Shown here: piece after piece, positions 44,493 through 54,373 of the stretch
Numbering within the stretch: position 1 is the stretch's first letter
How the letters are laid out: every line of letters starts with the position of its first letter
NCBI RefSeq assembly: GCF_029691405.1
Contig: NZ_CP121467.1
Span: 930,001 to 994,000, forward strand
Length of the DNA stretch: 64,000 nt
Reading direction: 5' to 3'
From: Streptococcus sp. D7B5
GTDB taxonomy: Bacteria > Bacillota > Bacilli > Lactobacillales > Streptococcaceae
Program-made: the position numbers and the translations under genes
Notes under the pieces: generated by a model
Told to the model about the DNA's origin: nothing
Database searches by the model: none
Seen by the model: only the letters and a program-made list of their open reading frames with translations

Positions 44493-44936
44493 ATTGGGAA
44501 CCCAAAGCTCAACTTCTGCATCCATGGGATTACCGTTTAAAAGTATTTCTAAGATAATTCCATCATTGTAAAGCGAACTATATTCTCCCTCAAAAAAGTT
44601 ATCCTCCAATTTATCAAACAAGAGTCTTGATTTATCACCACTGGCTGAGCTTACTAAATAATCTTTCTCTGGGACAAGAATGCTTTCGTAACCTGCCACA
44701 GCATTATTTGCCGCAACTCCTGCGTAGTATTGTATACCATCTTTATGAGGAACTATCAAAGCATAGCCTCTTTTATCTATGGAATGGGGCATCAATTTTC
44801 CTAGCATTCCTTCTTTAAATAACTGAGTATAGAGTGCCGTTTTCTCTTTAGAATAGTGATGTTCATGAACTGTAGTTCCTTCTATCAAAATACTCTTGCC
44901 AACTAAGGTAAACGATGGTTTAGTTTGATGTTTCAT
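44481..44936 (-). CDS. GyrI/AraC effector-binding-like protein
   Basis: This 151-aa protein has FTLVGKSILIEGTTVHEHHY and IQYYAGVAANNAVAGYESILVP. It looks like a stand-alone bacterial effector-binding (GyrI-like) domain, which binds small hydrophobic molecules. The start at 44936 (MKHQTK) follows AAAGGAG; the ATG 17 codons earlier lies within the operator. It is divergently arranged with a WYL regulator and shares a 9-bp-arm palindrome. The two form the inserted cassette. It overlaps the modified cilC end by 12 bp. Confidence 0.7.
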   Translation of the reverse strand: MKHQTKPSFTLVGKSILIEGTTVHEHHYSKEKTALYTQLFKEGMLGKLMPHSIDKRGYALIVPHKDGIQYYAGVAANNAVAGYESILVPEKDYLVSSASGDKSRLLFDKLEDNFFEGEYSSLYNDGIILEILLNGNPMDAEVELWVPNSTN

Positions 44937-44977
44937 TATATGAACTCCTTTCTTTATGGTATAATCATAACAAAGGT

Positions 44978-45001
44978 AATATGACAACTATCTGTCATAT
45001 T
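44978..45001. promoter_or_regulatory. Operator between the GyrI-like and WYL regulator genes
   Basis: A perfect inverted repeat, AATATGACA (44978-44986) / TGTCATATT (44993-45001), with a 6-nt spacer. The -35 of the minus-strand promoter (TTGTCA) lies inside it. A TATAAT with extended TGG (44957-44965) faces the plus-strand gene. Confidence 0.65.
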
Positions 45002-45014
45002 TAAGGAGAAAATT

Positions 45015-45914
45015 ATGAAAATTGACCGTCAAATGGGGATTATTTCTCATTTAGTAAATAAACGAAAAACAACAGCTAAAGAATTATCAGAACTTTTTAA
45101 AGTCAGCACACGAACTATTATGAGAGATATTGATGATTTATCTCTTGCAGGCATTCCTCTCTATGTAATGAAAGGAAAAAATGGAGGCATTTTTCTTATG
45201 GAAGACTTCCAAACTGATAAACCTCCCCTGACCCAATCCGAAAGGCTTTCGATCGAATCTGGTTTAAAAAGCCGTTATCAAGTATTGGAAGATGCCTCTA
45301 CTTTCAATGCTATATTGAAATTAAATGCTACCAATACATACTCTGATTTCGAAATTGATTTATCTCTATCTCAAGGGAACTTGGAAATACGAACTTTGAT
45401 TTTTAAGTTATTGGAAGCTATCAGAGGTAGAGTAAAAATAAAATTTTCCTATATTAATTCACAAGGACTGGTGAGTCAAAAAAATTGTGAGCCTTACCGT
45501 ATTGTCTATAAGGACCGAAGTTGGTATATGGATGCCTACGATACTGATAAAGCGCGTTTTTCTGTTTTTAAAGTTGCTAGAATTAGTAAACTTACTCTCT
45601 CCGATACTTTTTCAAAAAGACATTTTACACCACTTCCCTATGATGGTGGTGCTTGGATGAACGAAAACAAAGTACCTGTCATCCTGCATGTCCAGAAAAT
45701 TGTTCTTGATCGATTTGTAGAACTCTTAGGCTATAATGCCATAAAACCTATTAATAGCGATATTTACGAGATTACTTATCCGTTAAACGACAATGATTGG
45801 GGATACAATACCTTGCTTGCTTTTGGAAAATACATCACTGTTATATCTCCTAAGCATTTCCTGAAACATTTCACCAACTATATAGATACCATTCATAAGC
45901 AATACCCAAACTAA
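45015..45914 (+). CDS. HTH-WYL domain transcriptional regulator (YafY-like)
   Basis: This 299-aa regulator has an N-terminal HTH (IISHLVNKRKTTAKELSELFKVSTRTIMRDIDDL) followed by a WYL ligand-sensing domain (KIKFSYINSQ, EPYRIVYKDRSWYMDAY, FSVFKVARISKL) and a C-terminal WCX part (FVELLGYNAIKP). WYL proteins sense small molecules or nucleic acids; the ligand here is unknown. The partner gene is divergent. GGAG precedes the ATG. Confidence 0.88.
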   Translation: MKIDRQMGIISHLVNKRKTTAKELSELFKVSTRTIMRDIDDLSLAGIPLYVMKGKNGGIFLMEDFQTDKPPLTQSERLSIESGLKSRYQVLEDASTFNAILKLNATNTYSDFEIDLSLSQGNLEIRTLIFKLLEAIRGRVKIKFSYINSQGLVSQKNCEPYRIVYKDRSWYMDAYDTDKARFSVFKVARISKLTLSDTFSKRHFTPLPYDGGAWMNENKVPVILHVQKIVLDRFVELLGYNAIKPINSDIYEITYPLNDNDWGYNTLLAFGKYITVISPKHFLKHFTNYIDTIHKQYPN

Positions 45915-45945
45915 TATTCAACTGTCATTCATGAACTTATACCCT

Positions 45946-46032
45946 CAAAAGAAAAAGGAAAGACTTCCTTTTGTGCCTTTCCTCTTACTTGCTGTTTGTT
46001 TGATTATTTTTGGTAAGCTACTGCTTGTTTGA
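45946..46032 (+). pseudogene. Relic of the original cilC 3' end
   Basis: In frame with the duplicated 49 bp, the sequence continues QKKKERLPFVPFLLLAV, then [11 protein letters not shown] and a stop at 46030-46032. This is a natural CilC C-terminus, now separated from its gene by the 1.5-kb cassette. It overlaps the trpA 3' end convergently by 29 bp. Confidence 0.85.
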
Positions 46033-46780
46033 TAAAGTCCTGAATCGGCTCTCCTTCATGGAGAGCTTTTACAATTTTCGAACCAACGATAACACCATCT
46101 GACACTGCATTAAAACGTTCGACATCGGCTTGACTAGATACGCCAAAACCTGTCAAAACTGGGATGTCAGCTACTTGATGCAATTGTGCCAAGTGCTTGT
46201 CCAAGTCTGCACGGTAATTGCCTGATTTCCCTGTCACTCCATTGATAGCAACGGCATAGACAAAGCCTTCTGCCCCTGCAATCAACTCTTTTTGACGGTC
46301 GAGTCCTGTCGTCAAACTAACTAGGGGAATCAAGGCAATGTCTGTATCTGCCAAAAAAGGCTCCACAAAGTTGGCATGTTCATGAGGCAGGTCTGGAATA
46401 ATCAAGCCCTTAACTGCTGTATCTGCCAAATCTTTGACAAATTTCTCCACACCGTACTGAAAGAGAGGGTTGAAGTAGGTCATGATGACAAGCGGAACTT
46501 CTGTTTGAATGGTTTTCAAGGTTTCAACCAAAGCCTGGGTAGAAGTCCCGTGAGCTAGACTACGCAAGCCTGCTTCTTCGATCACAGGTCCATCTGCAAC
46601 AGGGTCTGAAAAGGGAATACCCACTTCAATAGCTGAAACACCCAAATCTTCTAAAAAGTGGATTGTTTCAGCGAGACCATCCAAACCTTTCTCATGGTCC
46701 CCAGCCATGATATAGGGAACGAAAATTCCTTTTCCTGCTGCTTTTATAGCCTTTAATTTTTCTGTTAAAGTCTTAGGCAT
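46004..46780 (-). CDS. trpA: Tryptophan synthase alpha subunit
   Basis: TrpA cleaves indole-3-glycerol phosphate to indole. The 258-aa TIM barrel begins [28 protein letters not shown]. The family signature [19 protein letters not shown] contains the catalytic Glu, and Asp lies in [10 protein letters not shown]. The start at 46780 overlaps the trpB stop by 8 bp. It is the last gene of trpEGDCFBA. Confidence 0.96.
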   Translation of the reverse strand: MPKTLTEKLKAIKAAGKGIFVPYIMAGDHEKGLDGLAETIHFLEDLGVSAIEVGIPFSDPVADGPVIEEAGLRSLAHGTSTQALVETLKTIQTEVPLVIMTYFNPLFQYGVEKFVKDLADTAVKGLIIPDLPHEHANFVEPFLADTDIALIPLVSLTTGLDRQKELIAGAEGFVYAVAINGVTGKSGNYRADLDKHLAQLHQVADIPVLTGFGVSSQADVERFNAVSDGVIVGSKIVKALHEGEPIQDFIKQAVAYQK

Positions 46781-47996
46781 GAGCTTCTCCCTTCTTTGCT
46801 GCGTCTGCTTCCAAGCGGTCTTTGACTTGAACGACATCCTTGTCACCACGTCCAGATAAGCAGACAATCATAGACTTTTCTGGTCCGAGTTCTTTGGCCA
46901 ATTTCACTGCGAAAGCGATAGCGTGACTGGATTCTAAGGCAGGGATAATTCCTTCCACACGAGACAAGAGTTGGAATCCTTCCAAGGCTTCCTCGTCTGT
47001 CACGGGGACATAGCTGGCACGTTTGATATCGTGGTAGTGAGAATGTTCTGGACCGATACCAGGATAGTCCAAACCTGCTGAGATAGAGAAAGCTTCAAGA
47101 ATATGACCATGAGCATCTTGGAGCACATCCATGAGGGAACCGTGAAGGACACCCGGACGCCCCTTGGTCAAGGTAGCTGCGTGGTGTTCCGTATCCACAC
47201 CAAGTCCTGCCGCTTCAGCCCCATACATGGCTACTGACTCATCTTCTACAAATGGATGGAAGAGACCGATAGCATTAGAACCACCACCAACACAGGCTAC
47301 TAGAGCATCTGGCAAGTCTTTCCCAGTCAATTCACGGTACTGTTGTTTGGCTTCGCGTCCGATAACACTTTGGAAGTCACGAACGATTTCTGGGAAAGGA
47401 TGAGGCCCCAAGGCAGAACCAAGGATATAGTGGGTATCGTCGATATTTGCCACCCATGAACGGAGGGCTGCATTGACCGCATCCTTGAGCACGCGCGAAC
47501 CATCTGTCACGGCCTCAACCTTAGCTCCCAAAAGCTCCATACGAAAGACATTAAGGGCTTGGCGTTTGACATCTTCCTCACCCATATAGATGGTACATTC
47601 CATGTTAAAGAGGGCCGCAGCTGTTGCAGTTGCCACACCGTGCTGACCAGCACCAGTTTCAGCGATGATTTTCTTTTTGCCCATGCGTTTAGCGAGAAGA
47701 ACCTGTCCCAAGGCATTATTAATCTTGTGAGCCCCTGTATGGTTGAGGTCTTCCCGTTTAAGATAAATCTTGGCTCCGCCGATATGCTGGGTCAAGTTTT
47801 TTGCGTAGTAAAGGGGAGTTTCACGTCCTACATACTGGCGTAAGAGCTGGTTTAATTCCTCTTGGAAACTTGGGTCCGCCTGACTTTCACGATAAGCTTT
47901 TTCCAACTCCAAAACTGCTGTCATCAATGTTTCTGGGACGAAACGTCCGCCGAATTTTCCGTAAAATCCATCTTTATTTGGTTCTTGATATGCCAT
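46773..47996 (-). CDS. trpB: Tryptophan synthase beta subunit (operon copy)
   Basis: TrpB joins indole and serine. The 407-aa PLP enzyme has the lysine region [37 protein letters not shown], the phosphate-binding loop GGGSNAIG, and LSGRGDKDV near the end. It overlaps trpF and trpA, indicating tight coupling. Confidence 0.96.
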   Translation of the reverse strand: MAYQEPNKDGFYGKFGGRFVPETLMTAVLELEKAYRESQADPSFQEELNQLLRQYVGRETPLYYAKNLTQHIGGAKIYLKREDLNHTGAHKINNALGQVLLAKRMGKKKIIAETGAGQHGVATATAAALFNMECTIYMGEEDVKRQALNVFRMELLGAKVEAVTDGSRVLKDAVNAALRSWVANIDDTHYILGSALGPHPFPEIVRDFQSVIGREAKQQYRELTGKDLPDALVACVGGGSNAIGLFHPFVEDESVAMYGAEAAGLGVDTEHHAATLTKGRPGVLHGSLMDVLQDAHGHILEAFSISAGLDYPGIGPEHSHYHDIKRASYVPVTDEEALEGFQLLSRVEGIIPALESSHAIAFAVKLAKELGPEKSMIVCLSGRGDKDVVQVKDRLEADAAKKGEAHA

Positions 47997-48573
47997 GCTT
48001 TACCCTCTCTATAAATCTTCTAATCTTTTCCTGATCTTTTTGTCCATCTGTCTCCACTCCGCTCGATACATCTACTGCATAGGGAGTAAAGTGTTGAATT
48101 GCTTGTACTACATTGTCTTCATTAAGGCCACCTGCGATAAAGAAGGGCTGCGCTAGTCCTGTCGTATCCAGTTGACCCCAATCAAAGGTCAGGCCACTCC
48201 CTGCTACAGGGGCATCAAAGAGTAGATAGTCTGCCTGAGAATTGGGTACATGACCCTCTCCATCGACTTGAACAGCCTGAATGCTGGCACAAGGCAAATC
48301 CTCAAACAAACCATCTGCTACCTGACCATGAACTTGTACCAAGTCCAAGCCAACTTTGTCAATCGCTTCTAGCAGTTGAGCCCGACTTGGTGAAACAAAT
48401 ACGCCAACCTTTTGTACATCTGCAGGAATGAGCTTTGCCAGCTCTGTAGCCTCTTCCAAGGTCACCTGTCTTTTACTAGGTGCAAAGACAAAACCGATGT
48501 AGTCTGCCCCTGCTGATACAGCTGTTTTTACCGCTTCTTTGGTCAACAGTCCACAAATTTTAACCTTTGTCAA
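47974..48573 (-). CDS. trpF: Phosphoribosylanthranilate isomerase
   Basis: TrpF catalyses the Amadori rearrangement of PRA to CdRP. The 199-aa TIM barrel has the catalytic Cys in [11 protein letters not shown], Asp in VSSGVE, and [18 protein letters not shown] and [13 protein letters not shown] are typical. It overlaps trpC and trpB. Separate TrpC and TrpF polypeptides are the Gram-positive arrangement. Confidence 0.95.
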   Translation of the reverse strand: MTKVKICGLLTKEAVKTAVSAGADYIGFVFAPSKRQVTLEEATELAKLIPADVQKVGVFVSPSRAQLLEAIDKVGLDLVQVHGQVADGLFEDLPCASIQAVQVDGEGHVPNSQADYLLFDAPVAGSGLTFDWGQLDTTGLAQPFFIAGGLNEDNVVQAIQHFTPYAVDVSSGVETDGQKDQEKIRRFIERVKHGISRTK

Positions 48574-49327
48574 TCTGCAACTCCTTGATTCTCTGGGCTA
48601 CATCTTCTACCTGCATGAGCGCTGTTCCCACCAAAATTCCGTTAAAGTATGGTGCTACTCGTTCTGCATCCAGCCCTGTTAAAATGGCAGATTCAGAAAT
48701 GTAATAGTTACCTTCCTCAAAGTGCTGGGCCAAGTCTACACTGGTCTGCAAGTCGACCTCAAAGGTAGTCAAGTTGCGGTTGTTAACCCCAATAATCTGA
48801 GCACCCAGTCTATGGGCCACTTCTAGTTCAGCTAGATTGTGAGTCTCCACCAAGACTTCCAGACCAAGCTCTGTCGCGTAGTCATATAGTTTCTTGAGGC
48901 GTTCTTCTGACAAAGCAGCCACGATGAGCAGGATAACTGTCGCGCCGGCATTGCGAGCACGGATGATTTGCTTTTCATCGATGATAAAGTCCTTGTTGAG
49001 CGTTGGAATGTTTACCTGACTGGAAATCTCACGTAAATAATCCAAATGCCCTTTAAAGAAAACCTCATCTGTCAAAACCGAAATCATCACTGCTCCATTT
49101 GCTTCATAAGTCTGGGCCTGTTGCACAATATCCACATTGAGATTGATATCTCCCAGACTAGGGCTAGCCTTCTTGACTTCAGCGATTACCTGCAAACGGT
49201 TCTGGTGATTCTTCAAAAATTCTGCCAAGCGATAAGTCTGGCGCAAGGGCTGGACTTCCTCCAGCTCCATCTGCTCGACTTCACGCGCCTTCTGCTCCAA
49301 AATTCGTGCTAAAAATTCCTGACTCAT
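48560..49327 (-). CDS. trpC: Indole-3-glycerol phosphate synthase
   Basis: TrpC closes the indole ring. The 255-aa protein has [15 protein letters not shown] at the N-terminus (catalytic Lys), [12 protein letters not shown], and [13 protein letters not shown] with SESAI later. It overlaps trpD by 4 bp and trpF by 14 bp. Length and motifs are canonical. Confidence 0.96.
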   Translation of the reverse strand: MSQEFLARILEQKAREVEQMELEEVQPLRQTYRLAEFLKNHQNRLQVIAEVKKASPSLGDINLNVDIVQQAQTYEANGAVMISVLTDEVFFKGHLDYLREISSQVNIPTLNKDFIIDEKQIIRARNAGATVILLIVAALSEERLKKLYDYATELGLEVLVETHNLAELEVAHRLGAQIIGVNNRNLTTFEVDLQTSVDLAQHFEEGNYYISESAILTGLDAERVAPYFNGILVGTALMQVEDVAQRIKELQIDKG

Positions 49328-50328
49328 TTTTGGTACTCCTGTAACAGTCTGAGTTTTTCAAGGGCCTTGCCACTAGCAATCACTTGACGAGCCAAGGCAA
49401 CTCCTTCCTTGATACTAGCTACCTTACCATTGGCATAGAAACCAAGGCCAGCATTCAAGACTGTCGTTTCCAAGAATGGACTTGGTTCGTTTTGAAGAAC
49501 GCTAAGCAAAATCTCTGCATTTTCCTGAGCATTTCCTCCTCGAATGTCTTCGATAGCGTAGCGTTCCATCCCCAAATCCTCTGGAGTGAAGCTTGACAAG
49601 GTGATTTCGCCATTTTCAAGAAGAGCAATCTTGGTTGTCCCGTTCAAGCCAGCTTCATCCAACCCTTCTGGTCCAGCAACCACGATGGCACGTTTGCGAC
49701 CCATATTTTTCAAAACCTGAGCGGTACTTTCTAGCAGTTCTGGACGACTAATGCCAAGCAACTGTGTTTCCAAGGCCATTGGATGAATCAGTGGACCAGT
49801 CAAGTTCATAATCGTTGGAATTCCTAGTTCCAAACGAGCGGGCATGATGTACTTCATAGCTGGGTGCATATTTTTAGCAAAGAGAAAGACGATTCCAGTT
49901 TTATCGAAAACCTTACCTAGTTCAGCTGGTTTGAGGTCAAGATTGATGCCCAATGCTTGAAGGACATCTGCCGAACCCGATTTAGAAGAAATCGAACGGT
50001 TACCGTGCTTAGCCATATGAATGCCGCCACCAGCCAAGACAAAGGCTGCAGTTGTCGAAATGTTAAAGCTGAAGGACTTGTCTCCACCTGTACCGCAGTT
50101 GTCCATGGCATCATGAATTTCAGTTGGAATGTGTTGGGCATGGCCTCTCATGACTTGGGCAATAGCTGTGCGTTCTTCAGGTGTTTCCCCCTTCATCTTA
50201 AGGGCTAAAAGGAGAGAAGCAATCTGAGCTTCGGTTACACGCCCAGTTACGATACGCTCAATGACATCCGTCATTTCCACACCTGATAAATTTTCAAATT
50301 TTGCTAGTTTTTCAATAATCTCTTTCAT
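49324..50328 (-). CDS. trpD: Anthranilate phosphoribosyltransferase
   Basis: TrpD transfers the ribosyl group to anthranilate. The 334-aa protein has [44 protein letters not shown], and [15 protein letters not shown]. These are the phosphate-, PRPP- and Mg-binding stretches of this family. It lies 10 bp after trpG. Confidence 0.96.
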   Translation of the reverse strand: MKEIIEKLAKFENLSGVEMTDVIERIVTGRVTEAQIASLLLALKMKGETPEERTAIAQVMRGHAQHIPTEIHDAMDNCGTGGDKSFSFNISTTAAFVLAGGGIHMAKHGNRSISSKSGSADVLQALGINLDLKPAELGKVFDKTGIVFLFAKNMHPAMKYIMPARLELGIPTIMNLTGPLIHPMALETQLLGISRPELLESTAQVLKNMGRKRAIVVAGPEGLDEAGLNGTTKIALLENGEITLSSFTPEDLGMERYAIEDIRGGNAQENAEILLSVLQNEPSPFLETTVLNAGLGFYANGKVASIKEGVALARQVIASGKALEKLRLLQEYQK

Positions 50329-50338
50329 CCTAGTTTCC

Positions 50339-50905
50339 TCACTTTACAACCTTCTCGATAAAATTCCGAATAGAAGACAAGCCATCTGGCGTTCCGATAC
50401 TTTCTGGATGGTACTGGAAGCCATAAATCGGCAGGGTTTTGTGTTGAATTCCCATAATGGCTTGGTCATCAATCGAACGAGCTGTCACTTCAAAGTCTTC
50501 AGGCATTTTTTCAATCAAAATACTGTGGTAACGCATGACCGGACGGCCATCCTCAATGCCTTGATAGAGAACAGAAGGCACTTCAAAGCTGATATGACTC
50601 TGTTTCCCATGCATGACTTTGGGAGCCAAACCTAGCTTCCCACCAAAGACTTCTGCAATGGCTTGGTGTCCCAAACAAATCCCTAGAATCGGCTTCTTGC
50701 CAGCAAAATCACGAATCATGTCTTCCATCTTTCCAGCATCAACTGGCCAACCAGGACCAGGAGAAAAGACCAGACCATCTGCTTTTTCAGCTTCTTCATA
50801 CAGCTTGGGATCATCATTTCTCAAAACCTGCACTTCTGCAAAATTCCCAATGTACTGTGCCAGGTTATAGGTAAAAGAATCATAGTTGTCAATCAATAAA
50901 ATCAT
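50339..50905 (-). CDS. trpG: Anthranilate synthase component II (glutamine amidotransferase)
   Basis: This 188-aa class I amidotransferase provides ammonia to TrpE. The catalytic Cys is in [17 protein letters not shown], and His/Glu are in [10 protein letters not shown]. The N-terminal [19 protein letters not shown] is diagnostic. It overlaps trpE by 4 bp. It may also serve pabA-like functions, but its operon place favours Trp. Confidence 0.96.
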   Translation of the reverse strand: MILLIDNYDSFTYNLAQYIGNFAEVQVLRNDDPKLYEEAEKADGLVFSPGPGWPVDAGKMEDMIRDFAGKKPILGICLGHQAIAEVFGGKLGLAPKVMHGKQSHISFEVPSVLYQGIEDGRPVMRYHSILIEKMPEDFEVTARSIDDQAIMGIQHKTLPIYGFQYHPESIGTPDGLSSIRNFIEKVVK

Positions 50906-52263
50906 GGTCTTAGTTCTCCAATTCTAGTCATAGATTTTGCTTTGTTAATGGTTTCTTGGTATTCGTTTTGGGCGATGGAGTCGTAGACAATCCCTGCCCC
51001 AGCCTGCACATAGGCTGTTTGATTTTTAAGAATCATAGTTCGGATGGCAATGGCCAAATCCATATCACCCGTCGCAGACAAGTAGCCGATTGCTCCTGCG
51101 TATAAGCCCCGTTTTTCTGTTTCCAGTTCATAGATCCGTCTCATGGCCCGAATCTTTGGTGCTCCTGAAACTGTTCCAGCTGGAAGTGTTGCTTTCAAGG
51201 CATCCATGGCAGTGAGTTCGGGAAGCAAACGCCCTCTCACAACACTGGTTAAATGCATGACATAGCGGAAGAGCTCCACTTCCATATACTTGGTAACTTG
51301 AACACTGGATGTTTCAGAGATGCGGCCAATATCGTTACGCCCCAAGTCTACCAACATCAGATGTTCTGCTGTTTCCTTCTCATCAGCAAGCAGGTCTGTC
51401 GCCAAGGCCTTGTCCTCTTCATCCGTAGCCCCTCTTGGCCGTGTACCGGCAATCGGATTAGTTGTCACGATGCCGTTTTTAACTGAAACCAAACTTTCAG
51501 GACTAGCACCGATGATTTGATAATCCCCAAAATCATAGAAATAGAGGTAATTAGAAGGATTCGTCACGCGAAGATTTCTGTAGAAGTCAAATGGATTTCC
51601 AGTAACCTCTGCTGAGAAACGCTGGCTGAGCACGCATTGGAACATATCACCATTACGAATCAAGTCGCGAGCTGTTTCGACCATTTGCTCAAACTTCTGA
51701 GAAGCGATGTGCGGTTTGAAGTCTAGCGGAGATAGATCCAAGTCTTCAAATTCATTTGGAGCAGGATTGCGTAATTCCTCAAGCACTTGGTTCAAGGCTT
51801 TTTCCAAATCTTCTTGACTACGCTTGCTATAAAGAGCATCCTCAATGACATGGATTTTTTCCTTCTTGTGGTCAAAGACCATATAGCTCTCATAGACAAA
51901 GAAATGCATGTCTGGCGTCCCAATGGTATCTTCAGGGATTTGACCGATTTCTTCATAGAGCGAAATCATATCGTAACCAACAAAGCCGATAGCTCCCCCA
52001 CCAAAAGGGAGATCTGAATGGTGCTGGCTCTTATGAGTCACTTCATAAAGGTAATCCAAGGGATCTCGATCAATCACTTGACCATTTTGATAAAGGACTC
52101 CATTTTCAAACTGAATCTCAAAAACAGGATTATAGGCTAGGATAGAAAAACGAGCGGTTTCCTTGTCTCTCGGAATACTCTCTAGGATCACCTTGTGTTG
52201 TCCCTTTAGGCGCATATAAGCCAAGATTGGTGATAAGACATCTCCATGAATGATTCGTTCCAT
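50902..52263 (-). CDS. trpE: Anthranilate synthase component I
   Basis: This 453-aa chorismate-using enzyme is the first committed step to Trp. It has the C-terminal signature IAGTRPRGAT, the EHLMLVDLGRNDIGRI motif, TLPAGTVSGAPKIRAMRRIYELE, and GAIGYLSATGDMDLAIAIRTM. The N-terminal Trp-binding SILAYNP region is present (LAYNPVFEIQ). The gene starts the operon; its leader holds a structured spacer and a T-box. Confidence 0.95.
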   Translation of the reverse strand: MERIIHGDVLSPILAYMRLKGQHKVILESIPRDKETARFSILAYNPVFEIQFENGVLYQNGQVIDRDPLDYLYEVTHKSQHHSDLPFGGGAIGFVGYDMISLYEEIGQIPEDTIGTPDMHFFVYESYMVFDHKKEKIHVIEDALYSKRSQEDLEKALNQVLEELRNPAPNEFEDLDLSPLDFKPHIASQKFEQMVETARDLIRNGDMFQCVLSQRFSAEVTGNPFDFYRNLRVTNPSNYLYFYDFGDYQIIGASPESLVSVKNGIVTTNPIAGTRPRGATDEEDKALATDLLADEKETAEHLMLVDLGRNDIGRISETSSVQVTKYMEVELFRYVMHLTSVVRGRLLPELTAMDALKATLPAGTVSGAPKIRAMRRIYELETEKRGLYAGAIGYLSATGDMDLAIAIRTMILKNQTAYVQAGAGIVYDSIAQNEYQETINKAKSMTRIGELRP

Positions 52264-52309
52264 TGTAATTTCCCTTTCAGTTTCTTATTTTTAATTTTTT
52301 GTCTTTTTT

Positions 52310-52600
52310 CTATTTCCCTTAAATAGTGCGGACGGGAGGTAAAATTATCCAGTGGATGATTTTAGAAATCCATGAAATGAAAGACCTAATTTTCGAGCTC
52401 CTCGCTCATTCATTTCTAGGCTCAGGCTAAAATAGTTCCCCAAACTATTTTACTCTCAAAAATTCCGTTCTAGATAAGCATCTTTGCTTCTCTAGAATAC
52501 CACTATAGCGGGAAATAGCGGTTCAATGCTCACTTCGTTCACAAATATTTTATAGAAATCTATCTATTGATGAAGTATAGTTTAAAACTGGTGACCATAT
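52310..52600 (-). repeat. Hairpin-rich spacer between T-box 1 and trpE
   Basis: This ~290-bp stretch has no gene. It holds three clear inverted repeats: TAAAATTATCCA / TGGATGATTTTA (52340-52364), TAAAATAGTT / AACTATTTTA (52428-52452), and TTCTAGATAAGC / GCTTCTCTAGAA (52468-52497). It may be an inserted small mobile repeat or a structured leader. Sequence class is unknown to me. Confidence 0.5.
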
Positions 52601-52609
52601 CTACGATAA

Positions 52610-52860
52610 ATATATAAAAATCCCCACGCAAAATAACTTGCGTGAGGACGAAATTCGCGGTGCCACCTCAATTATAGGATTTCTCCTATCTCTCATTCCT
52701 GTCTCAGAACTTTCCTATAACAGGCTGTGCGATAAAGGGCACTCCCTTGAGAATTATGTTTTCTTCTCTCGTTTCAGATGGACCCAACCTTACAGCTTTC
52801 TCTGCTTGTTTCCAGCAACCACAAGCTCTCTGGGAAAGAAAGTACTGTAATTTTTCCATC
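52610..52860 (-). promoter_or_regulatory. T-box riboswitch 1 (tRNA-Trp) upstream of trpE
   Basis: On the minus strand, AGGTGGCACCGCG (52656-52668) is the T-box antiterminator sequence. It is followed by the terminator stem CCTCACGCAA / TTGCGTGGGG (52622-52647) and a T tract. The specifier candidate is TGG followed by G (52784-52786), the Trp codon. The stem I loop carries GGTTGCTGGAAAC. The leader begins right behind the stop of the second trpB; its own promoter is not obvious. Confidence 0.85.
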
Positions 52861-52862
52861 TC

Positions 52863-54041
52863 TTATTTTTTAGCTTCAAGGTAGTCTGCAATCGCAGCTA
52901 CGTCCTTGTCTCCACGACCAGAGACATTGATGATGATAATCTCATCTTTACTTAGTTTCGGTGCACGTTTAACTGCTTCTGCGATGGCATGCGAACTTTC
53001 AATCGCTGGGATAATCCCTTCAGTCTTGCTGAGAAGGAGCAAGGCTTGAACAGCTTCTTCATCTGTCGCTGCTACGTATTCCACGCGACCTGAATCTTTA
53101 AAGTAGGCGTGTTCTGGGCCAACCCCTGGATAGTCCAAACCAGCTGAGATAGAGTAAACTGGCGCTAGCTCTCCATCTTCCTTAAAGACTGCATAAGTCT
53201 TCATACCGTCGACAATTCCGACACTACCTTTTGTCATAGTGGCTGCGTGCTTGTCTGTGTCAAGTCCGTGACCGGCAGCTTCGACCCCAACCAATTTGAC
53301 TTCTTCATCAGCCACATACTGTGAAAAAGCACCGATGGCATTGGAACCACCACCTACACAGGCAATGACGTAGTCTGGTAAACGGCCTTCTTTTTCCAAG
53401 ATTTGACGGCGAGATTCTTCACTGATGACCTTTTGAAACTCATGGACAATAGTAGGATAAGGGTGAGGACCCACAGCAGATCCCAAAACGTAGAAGGCTT
53501 CAAGGTCATTCATCCATGCTCCAAAGGCTGCATCAACCGCATCCTTAAGAGTTCGTGTCCCCGTTTCAACTGCGTGAACGGTCGCTCCCATCATCTCCAT
53601 ACGGAAAACATTGAGACGTTGACGCTCCACATCTTCTGCACCCATGTAGACATCACAAGCCATACCAAACTTGGCTGCAGCAGCTGCTGTCGCAACACCA
53701 TGTTGACCAGCTCCTGTTTCTGCGATCACTCGTTTTTTACCCATACGTTTGGCAAGAAGAATTTGCCCTAAAACGTTGTTGAGTTTGTGAGAACCAAGGT
53801 GGTTAAGGTCTTCACGTTTAAGATAAATCTTAGCTCCACCTAGGTGGTCTGTCAAACTTTCCGCAAAATAGAGTGGTGTTTCGCGACCTGAGTAATCCTT
53901 CAAGTAATGGCGAAATTCTGCCAAAAATTCTGGATCATCCTTGTATTTATCAAATGTCACTTCTAACTCATCCAACAAAGCCTGAATCGGCTCCGGTACA
54001 AAACTACCACCAAATTGTCCAAAATAACCTTTAGTTGTCAT
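52863..54041 (-). CDS. Tryptophan synthase beta subunit, second (orphan) copy
   Basis: This 392-aa TrpB has [13 protein letters not shown] around the PLP lysine, [32 protein letters not shown], and [10 protein letters not shown] at the C-terminus. It aligns with the operon copy but diverges throughout, with about half or a little more identity by eye. It has its own T-box and consensus promoter. Without TrpA next to it, it may work with the operon TrpA or use free indole. It is not the long TrpB2 type (about 430 aa). Confidence 0.92.
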   Translation of the reverse strand: MTTKGYFGQFGGSFVPEPIQALLDELEVTFDKYKDDPEFLAEFRHYLKDYSGRETPLYFAESLTDHLGGAKIYLKREDLNHLGSHKLNNVLGQILLAKRMGKKRVIAETGAGQHGVATAAAAAKFGMACDVYMGAEDVERQRLNVFRMEMMGATVHAVETGTRTLKDAVDAAFGAWMNDLEAFYVLGSAVGPHPYPTIVHEFQKVISEESRRQILEKEGRLPDYVIACVGGGSNAIGAFSQYVADEEVKLVGVEAAGHGLDTDKHAATMTKGSVGIVDGMKTYAVFKEDGELAPVYSISAGLDYPGVGPEHAYFKDSGRVEYVAATDEEAVQALLLLSKTEGIIPAIESSHAIAEAVKRAPKLSKDEIIIINVSGRGDKDVAAIADYLEAKK

Positions 54042-54064
54042 AAAATTTTTCCTCTTTCAGTATT

Positions 54065-54335
54065 GATTTCAAGATATGAAAAAAGCCCACACACAGAATC
54101 TACTTCCGTGTGAGGGCGTTGGTAACGCGGTGCCACCTCAATTATAAAGGGACTATCCCCCTTTACATCTCTACCTTGTCTAACAACAAGTTGCACTATA
54201 AGGTGTGCGCACCGAATTTTCATTGTTTCAAATTCATTTTTTAAATCAGCCCACTTTCACTACTTCCAACCACCTGTTCACAATCACCACAGGCTCCCTG
54301 AAGATCAAAAATAACTACTTTTCTGATTTATTGAG
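54065..54335 (-). promoter_or_regulatory. T-box riboswitch 2 (tRNA-Trp) upstream of the orphan trpB
   Basis: AGGTGGCACCGCG lies at 54126-54138. The terminator stem GCCCTCACAC / GTGTGTGGGC (about 54085-54116) and a T tract follow. The specifier candidate is TGG followed by G (54251-54253). The stem I region (GGGAGCCTGTGGTGATTGTG) resembles T-box 1. Confidence 0.88.
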
Positions 54336-54338
54336 AAT

Positions 54339-54367
54339 ATTATATGTTATTGTTCTATCTTTGTCAA
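54339..54367 (-). promoter_or_regulatory. Consensus promoter of T-box 2
   Basis: TTGACA-17-TATAAT on the minus strand is a perfect consensus, about five bp after the stop of the aminotransferase gene. Confidence 0.85.
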
Positions 54368-54373
54368 GATTTT

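Noticed and set aside
47507..47843. Frames on both strands inside trpB
   Set aside because: They are shadow frames within a clear trpB gene.
52863..54041. Possible TrpB2-type enzyme
   Set aside because: Its length (392 aa) and motifs fit ordinary TrpB; TrpB2 proteins are longer and have insertions not seen here.
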